From Pseudomonadota bacterium (lineage in GTDB: Bacteria; Pseudomonadota; Gammaproteobacteria; Xanthomonadales; Xanthomonadaceae): DNA of 17,181 nucleotides. Below, piece after piece: positions 1-4,379 of the stretch. Numbering within the stretch: the first letter of the stretch is position 1; each line of letters opens with the position of its first letter. Both the position numbers and the translations under genes were made by a program. A model generated the notes under the pieces. That model saw only the letters and a program-made list of their open reading frames with translations, was not told where the DNA came from and did not search any database. Location: the NCBI GenBank assembly GCA_023439425.1, contig JAEXNZ010000463.1, forward strand, positions 1 through 17,181. The letters are read 5' to 3'.

Positions 1-144
1 GCCTTTCTCTTCTTGCGGGGTGGATGAAACGGGGGCTGCAGGCGCGGCGGCGGCCGGTGCGGACGGGGCTCCGGCCTCGCCACTCGGAGCGCTGCACGCT
101 GCCAGCAGCACAGCCAGCACGGGCACAAGCAGGGTTTTCGACAT
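1..144 (-). CDS. Lipoprotein, 3' end outside window (partial)
   Basis: The visible 48 residues start MSKTLLVPVLAVLLAACSAP. This is a lipoprotein signal peptide: a lysine at residue 3, a hydrophobic core and a lipobox L-A-A-C with the acylated Cys at residue 17. The mature part begins with a low-complexity Ala/Pro/Ser stretch, typical of a linker between the lipid anchor and a folded domain that is cut off here. A GAGGAG ribosome-binding site lies just before the ATG and overlaps the stop codon of the upstream lipoprotein gene (stop at 155-157), so the two are probably cotranscribed and translationally coupled. The function cannot be told from this fragment. The protein is expected to sit in the outer or inner membrane facing the periplasm. 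Confidence 0.75.
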   Translation of the reverse strand, partial: MSKTLLVPVLAVLLAACSAPSGEAGAPSAPAAAAPAAPVSSTPQEEKG

Positions 145-154
145 CACAGGCTCC

Positions 155-721
155 TCAGATGGATTCGTCCACCTTGCGCACCAGCTGCCAGCAGGGCTTC
201 TGTGCGAAGTAGTACGACTGCTGATCGCTGGTGTTGGGCGTACGGAACTGCACCTTGATGCTGCCGTCAGGCTGCGGGGTGTGGGTGATCTCACGTGCCT
301 TGCTGCCCGCCGAAGCAGGATTGGGCATGACCGGCCAGGTCACCTCGGCCAGCGGAATCTGCTGCACCACCTGCGCAGGCTCGGGATCGGCGGTGACATC
401 CACGTACTCGCTGATCAGCGGGTCGGCGGTCGCCTTTTCCTGCAGTGCGATCTCCGCACCGAAATGCGGCAGGAAGGTGTCAAAGTCGGGATAGGGGCAG
501 CTGGCCTGGACCTGGGCCTGGGCATCAGCCGCGGCCGGTGCCGGTGCCGGGGGGGCCGAGTCAGCCGTATCCGCTGGCGCGGTGCCGGTCGTGGCCGCCG
601 GTGTGACGGCTGCGGGCGCGGTGTCGGTGGGGGCTGCCGGCTCGGCGGCGTTGGGCTTGCAGCCGGCGAGCAACAGACTCAGCGACAGGGCAAGCAGCGT
701 CATGGGACGTAGATGGGACAA
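155..721 (-). CDS. Putative lipoprotein with Ala/Pro/Thr-rich linker
   Basis: The product is a secreted lipoprotein of unknown function. I place the start at the TTG at 719-721 because GGAGGA (726-731 on this strand) stands 4 nt upstream. The in-frame ATG at 701-703 is too far from any ribosome-binding site, though it would also leave a usable signal peptide. The N-terminus reads (M)SHLRPMTLLALSLSLLLAGC, ending in the lipobox L-A-G-C. About 50 residues of Ala/Pro/Thr/Asp linker follow, then a compact domain of about 110 residues beginning CPYPDFDTFLPHFG and ending near CWQLVRKVDESI. The two cysteines at the ends of this domain could form a disulfide in the periplasm. I do not recognise the family. 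It is followed at once by a second lipoprotein gene, suggesting a two-gene operon. An open reading frame extends upstream to 832 but lacks any signal for a longer start. Confidence 0.75.
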   Translation of the reverse strand: MSHLRPMTLLALSLSLLLAGCKPNAAEPAAPTDTAPAAVTPAATTGTAPADTADSAPPAPAPAAADAQAQVQASCPYPDFDTFLPHFGAEIALQEKATADPLISEYVDVTADPEPAQVVQQIPLAEVTWPVMPNPASAGSKAREITHTPQPDGSIKVQFRTPNTSDQQSYYFAQKPCWQLVRKVDESI

Positions 722-842
722 CGGATCCTCCTGATTCGTGTCGGGGGCGCACACAATGTCTGCGCCAGGGCGCGTAGCATAACGGTGCGCCAATAGAATG
801 GCGTTCACGGGCCTCTGACGGTGGCCAGGCAACCTTCCAAAA

Positions 843-858
843 CGTGACGCACATCACA
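843..858. promoter_or_regulatory. CRP/Clp-type binding site
   Basis: The sequence CGTGA-CGCACA-TCACA matches the CRP consensus TGTGA-N6-TCACA at 9 of 10 conserved positions. Xanthomonads carry the CRP homologue Clp, which uses the same consensus. The centre is 81 nt before the ATG of the VOC gene. If the site acts in class II position, transcription would start near 892, and TTACAC at 881-886 would be a weak -10. It could also serve the divergent lipoprotein gene. The match is visible; the regulation is inferred. Confidence 0.5.
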
Positions 859-931
859 TTTCATCACAGGTTGAGCGAATTACACCCGGCGACACGCGCC
901 ACGACCTTCTCAAGATTGTCAGGGAATTGAC

Positions 932-1600
932 ATGCGTATTCTGCACATTGCATTGCCCGTCTCCGATGTGGCCCAGGTCGGCACCTACTTCAACAACGTG
1001 CTGCAGCTACCGGTCAACGGCGACAGCGTGCAGATTGGATGGACGCGGTTGCAGTTGCGGGCAGCGGGCAGCGACCCGGTGGGCGGTGTGCACCTGGCCT
1101 TCAACGTACCGGCCAATCGTTTTGTCGCCGCGACCGAATGGCTGCTGGCACGCGCGCCCCTGCAGACCAATGCGAAAGGCGAGGCGCATTTCACCTTTGG
1201 CGATGCGTGGGCGTCGGAGTCGATCTATTTCGAAGGACCCGACGGGTTGATCCTGGAACTGATCGGCCGCCGCAGGCTGCCCGCGTCCGAGCGCGTGGGA
1301 CCGTTTCATGGCAGCGAATTGACCTGCGTGAGCGAGGTCGGTCTCCCCACCGCCGATGTCCCTGCACTGCACGCACGCGCGGAAGCCGCATTGGCACTGC
1401 GCCCGCTCAGCCCGCCCACGCCGCACTTCGCTGCATTGGGCGACGACGAGGGGTTGTTGATCGTGGTCGATCCCACGCGTGCGTGGTTCCCGGAACAGAA
1501 GGTGCTGCCGAATGCGCGGGGCATCGAGGTGAGAGCAGGTGAGGTCTTGCCGGGCGAGCTCGAGGACCGATCACACGGTTGGCGGGTGGTGTCGCGCTGA
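932..1600 (+). CDS. VOC (glyoxalase/bleomycin-resistance fold) family protein
   Basis: The 222-residue protein belongs by appearance to the vicinal oxygen chelate superfamily. It opens with a beta strand, MRILHIALPVSD, typical of the first beta-alpha-beta-beta-beta module. Candidate metal ligands are His5, His54 in GGVHLAFNVP, and the Glu in the strand LILELIG near residue 109. These match the usual H/H/E pattern. The YFEGPDGLILELI stretch is the classical 'DPDGN.iEl' strand of the fold. The second module (about residues 115-222) is more divergent. Substrate and reaction (isomerase, dioxygenase, antibiotic binding) cannot be predicted. The start is supported by AGGGA (921-925) 6 nt upstream of the ATG. 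It is a single-gene unit: a Clp-type site lies upstream and a hairpin 18 nt downstream. Confidence 0.85.
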   Translation: MRILHIALPVSDVAQVGTYFNNVLQLPVNGDSVQIGWTRLQLRAAGSDPVGGVHLAFNVPANRFVAATEWLLARAPLQTNAKGEAHFTFGDAWASESIYFEGPDGLILELIGRRRLPASERVGPFHGSELTCVSEVGLPTADVPALHARAEAALALRPLSPPTPHFAALGDDEGLLIVVDPTRAWFPEQKVLPNARGIEVRAGEVLPGELEDRSHGWRVVSR

Positions 1601-1618
1601 TCGCCGCAGACAGTGAAA

Positions 1619-1638
1619 GGCCCCGCCGAAGCGGGGCC
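1619..1638. terminator. Hairpin terminator between convergent genes
   Basis: An 8-bp perfect stem, GGCCCCGC / GCGGGGCC, closes a CGAA tetraloop. It lies between the end of the VOC gene (1600) and the end of the Gln-rich gene (1666, minus strand). On the minus strand it is followed by TTTCAC, on the plus strand by CTCAC, so the U-tract is poor in both directions and slightly better for the minus-strand gene. It probably serves both. Confidence 0.7.
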
Positions 1639-1665
1639 CTCACGTACCGCATCTGCAGCCAGCAA

Positions 1666-1815
1666 TCACTCTTCTTCGTCCGGGTCCTGCCAGCCCTGCT
1701 GCTGGTTCTGGTTGCGCTGCTGCTGTTCCTGCTGCTGTTGCTGCTGCTGGTCGCGACCTTCCTGCTGCTGACCCTTCTGGTTCTGCTGGGAACTCTGATT
1801 ACGCTGCTGGCCCAT
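1666..1815 (-). CDS. Gln-rich 49-residue hydrophilic protein
   Basis: The short protein starts MGQQRNQSSQQNQ and ends GWQDPDEEE. By my count 24 of 49 residues are Gln, including a run of seven, with Asn, Arg, Glu and Asp making up most of the rest and a single Trp. It has no signal peptide or membrane segment and should be intrinsically disordered with an acidic tail. The start is supported by CGGAG about 8 nt before the ATG, and a hairpin terminator lies 27 nt past the stop. The reverse strand reads as a Leu-rich pseudo-membrane protein, which is a shadow of the CAG codons. No function is known to me. The mix of CAG and CAA codons suggests that selection acts at protein level rather than simple triplet expansion alone. 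Confidence 0.65.
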   Translation of the reverse strand: MGQQRNQSSQQNQKGQQQEGRDQQQQQQQEQQQRNQNQQQGWQDPDEEE

Positions 1816-2242
1816 GTCGGTCTCCGGATGCCGCGTGCGGAATGCCGCGGTCGGAGTGACTGTGTGCAGAGCGGGGTTAACGTTGTGTGGCAGTTTTCCA
1901 ATGAATCCGTCAACGCACCACCACGAACGCCGGCAAGTGCTTGCCGCACATGGCGATGCCCCCGTGGTAAGCCTGCTTGTGCCAAAAGGTAATGCACTGA
2001 TGCAACGTCCAACATGTGACCCAGTCATCTGGATGAACAGGGCGGCCGTGCGTCGCAAACGGACAGCGACTGCGCATCTCGCGGAAACTGGCTCTGGTGC
2101 GACTCTGCCGCTGCGGCGGAACGCAGTTCTGATCACGCATTGAACGACACGAAATGCCGTTCTTGCGATGTTTCCTGCGCGAATGGAAGCACCATTCGAA
2201 TGGTGCCGTTTTTATCTATTGACGCGCTGACACCTCGCACGC
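1816..2242. other. Intergenic region upstream of the S-M-R locus
   Basis: This 427-nt gap separates the minus-strand Gln-rich gene from the plus-strand type I-like genes. It should hold the promoters of both, but I see no convincing -35/-10 pair. TTGAAC at 2140-2145 with TGCGAT at 2164-2169 is the best plus-strand candidate and it is weak. A minus-strand frame (1910-2140, 76 codons) has a His/Cys/Trp-rich C-terminal half but no ribosome-binding site. The last 60 nt hold alternative hairpins listed separately. Confidence 0.5.
2181..2216 (+). promoter_or_regulatory. Attenuator-like alternative hairpins before the S-like gene
   Basis: A perfect 18-bp palindrome, GCACCATTCGAATGGTGC, occupies 2189-2206 and is followed by CG and five T residues (2209-2213), the form of an intrinsic terminator. 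The left part, CCATTC (2192-2197), can instead pair with an upstream GAATGG (2181-2186) across a 5-nt loop. The two pairings exclude each other, as in attenuators. The palindrome could equally be a dimer operator. It ends 36 nt before the first ATG of the S-like gene. No plus-strand gene ends nearby that would need a terminator. Confidence 0.45.
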
Positions 2243-2854
2243 ATGTTCCGCCGCATGAACGCATTTACCAGCACCCAGCCTCTGGCCGATGTCGCCCACG
2301 TGCGCCAAGGCCACGCCTTCCGTGGCGCCATTCCGGCCGTTGTCGACGGGCCGGTCCGTGTCATCCAGCTCAAGAACCTGACCTCCCCTGCGACCTTGTC
2401 TGAAGAGGCGCTGCTTCGTACCCGACTCCCAACACGCAACCCACCGCATTACGTGCAGCACCATGACATCCTGCTGGCCAATCGCGGCACCCGCCCCATC
2501 GCAACGCTGCTTGCGCACCCGCCGGCGCAGACCGTCTGCAGCCCGCATCTCTACATCATCCAGGTCACCGCCACCGACCTGCTGTTGCCCGAGTTCCTGG
2601 CGTGGCAGCTCAATCATGTGGAGGTGCAGCGCCAGCTGCGCCGGCAATCCGCCGGGTCACGACAGCACAGCGTGCGCAAATCCGCCATCGAACATCTCCG
2701 GCTGCGGATTCCCCCCCGCGCGACACAGCAGCGCATCGTTTCCGTCACCCATGCCCTGCAGCGGACGCGCTGCAAGGTGGACGAACTGATGCGGGCCCGC
2801 GACGCGGAGATCACGGCCCTGGCAGAGCGCATGATCCAGGGGCGTGCCGCATGA
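2243..2854 (+). CDS. Half-size type I specificity (HsdS)-like protein
   Basis: The 203-residue protein resembles one half of a type I restriction specificity subunit. The N-terminal segment PLADVAHVRQGHAFRG (13-28) matches the start of a target recognition domain ('LgdvaeirsGytFrg'). GSRQHSVRKSAIEHLRLRIPP (138-158) is the conserved exit strand. Residues 160-200 form the long helix with R-I-V and E-L that spaces the two domains in HsdS. Canonical HsdS has two recognition domains and about 400 residues. This protein has one, so DNA binding would require dimerisation, known for truncated HsdS variants. Start choice is ATG 2243 or ATG 2255; neither has a clear ribosome-binding site. Its stop overlaps the start of the M-like gene (ATGA at 2851-2854). 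Sequence specificity cannot be predicted. Confidence 0.8.
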   Translation: MFRRMNAFTSTQPLADVAHVRQGHAFRGAIPAVVDGPVRVIQLKNLTSPATLSEEALLRTRLPTRNPPHYVQHHDILLANRGTRPIATLLAHPPAQTVCSPHLYIIQVTATDLLLPEFLAWQLNHVEVQRQLRRQSAGSRQHSVRKSAIEHLRLRIPPRATQQRIVSVTHALQRTRCKVDELMRARDAEITALAERMIQGRAA

Positions 2855-4344
2855 GCGACGTCATCCTTCGTAGTGCCCGCGCCACGCTGGCCGCCTTGAA
2901 GATGGCGCGCCGATGCATGCAGGACCAGGCCGACGAGGAGGCCGCCACCCACCTGCTGCTCCTGCTGGTACTGCTCAAGGTGGCCAGCGACGCGCAGGCA
3001 GATCGTCGCACGCCCGCAGCCAAGGGTGCGGATGCACCCGACGTGCCGCCGCCAGCGGGCGCGCGGGTACTGGAAGTCGTCCCATCCACGGACTTCGAAC
3101 GTCTGGGTCGCGCGCCATTGGACGGTCTGGCGATGCGCGTACGCAATGCATTGAATACGTTCTGCCTGGACAACCGGCAGATGCTTGGCGAGGTGGCGGA
3201 GGTGCTGGATATCGCCTCCGGACTTCCCGGGGACGCGGCCATGTACCGCGTGCTCGAGCGGCTGCGGATACCCGCACTGGACTTCCGCGTGCGCAATGGC
3301 CACCAGCGCCCCGATCTTGCCGAGGCCACTGACCAGATCCTGGGGCAGGCACACGGACGTCGGAGCCGGGAAGACGGCCTGCACGTCCCGGATGCGCTGG
3401 CCAGCGTCATCGTGGCACTGCTGGATCCGCGTGACGGTGACCAGGTGTACGACCCGTCCTGCCACCATGGCTGCCTGCTGCTCGCCTGCGCACGCTGGGC
3501 ACAGCAGACGCAACCCTCCGCGCGCTTGAGACTGCATGGCCAGGAGGCGGACCGACGTCGCTGGGCCATGGCGCGCGTGCGCTTCCTGCTGCATGGCCAG
3601 AATGGGAGCGGCCTGCAAGCAACTGATCCACTCACCGACGTGGCGCACCTCTGCAGCGCCCCGCTGCGCAGACACGTGCAGGTCGCGCTGTCGCGTCCGC
3701 CACTGACCTTGAGATGGGACAGCGCGTTGGGGGCCCTCGATATCCTCGGCCGCTTCCAGCACGGTATCGCGCCGCGGCAGTGGGCGCACATGGCGCTGAT
3801 CCAGCACATGCACGCCCAGCTGCACCCACAGGTTGGACGCATGGCCGTGGTGGTTCCCAACGGAGTACTGTTCCGCGACGGCGAAGAAGCGAAGATACGT
3901 CGCGCCCTGCTCGACGCGAACGAAGTCGACCTCGTCGTCAGCCTGCCCGAGCGTCTGTTCAAAGGCACTGCGATGTCCACCTCGCTGCTGGTGCTGCGCA
4001 AGGCACGGCAAGACCCGTCGGTGCTGTTCATTGATACACGGCCCCTGCTGCAGGCGGCAGGCAAAGGTGCGCGCATGGACGACAGCATCGCCCGCCAGGT
4101 CATCCAGCTGTGCCAGCAACGTTGCAACGTGCCCGGGATTGCCGAGGTCGTACCGGTGGCCGAGGTGCTGTCGTGCGGTGCCGTGTTGAACGTGGCACGT
4201 CACGTGCAGGCCGATCCGGATGCGGACTGCACGGACCCGCGCACGCTGCGCGACACCCGCGTGCGCCTGCACCAGGAAGCCGAGGCACTGCTGCGTGAAC
4301 TGGATCTTGAGGTGGACGCGATGGCACGCGGCATCGAGCTTTAG
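2851..4344 (+). CDS. Type I methyltransferase (HsdM)-like protein with degenerate catalytic motifs
   Basis: The 497-residue length equals that of ordinary HsdM, and the similarity is colinear. The N-terminal helical domain contains LLKVASDA (41-48, family 'lKyiSda'). EDGLHVP (174-180) stands for 'gGefyTP', VYDPSCHHGC (199-208) for 'vyDPacGSGG', LHGQEADRRRWAMAR (228-242) for 'iyGqE.n..tw.la'. VALSRPPL (278-285) stands for 'vlaNPPF', VVPNGVLFRDGEEAKIRRALL (334-354) and VLFIDTR (391-397) match the distal part. The decisive residues are lost. Motif I (D-P-x-x-G-S-G-G) has His205 and His206 for Gly-Ser and Cys208 for the last Gly. Motif IV has Arg282 for the catalytic Asn and Leu285 for the aromatic residue. 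N6-adenine methylation is therefore unlikely, while folding and binding to the S subunit may persist. The start overlaps the S-like stop, with AGGGG 10 nt upstream. Cys204, His205, His206 and Cys208 could conceivably bind a metal. Confidence 0.88.
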   Translation: MSDVILRSARATLAALKMARRCMQDQADEEAATHLLLLLVLLKVASDAQADRRTPAAKGADAPDVPPPAGARVLEVVPSTDFERLGRAPLDGLAMRVRNALNTFCLDNRQMLGEVAEVLDIASGLPGDAAMYRVLERLRIPALDFRVRNGHQRPDLAEATDQILGQAHGRRSREDGLHVPDALASVIVALLDPRDGDQVYDPSCHHGCLLLACARWAQQTQPSARLRLHGQEADRRRWAMARVRFLLHGQNGSGLQATDPLTDVAHLCSAPLRRHVQVALSRPPLTLRWDSALGALDILGRFQHGIAPRQWAHMALIQHMHAQLHPQVGRMAVVVPNGVLFRDGEEAKIRRALLDANEVDLVVSLPERLFKGTAMSTSLLVLRKARQDPSVLFIDTRPLLQAAGKGARMDDSIARQVIQLCQQRCNVPGIAEVVPVAEVLSCGAVLNVARHVQADPDADCTDPRTLRDTRVRLHQEAEALLRELDLEVDAMARGIEL

Positions 4345-4379
4345 GGGGAAAGGCGACAACCAGGCTCGATTGAAGCTGC

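Noticed and set aside
1579..1992. A Leu-rich plus-strand frame that looks like a membrane protein
   Set aside because: The hydrophobic runs are the complement of CAG/CAA glutamine codons in the Gln-rich minus-strand gene.
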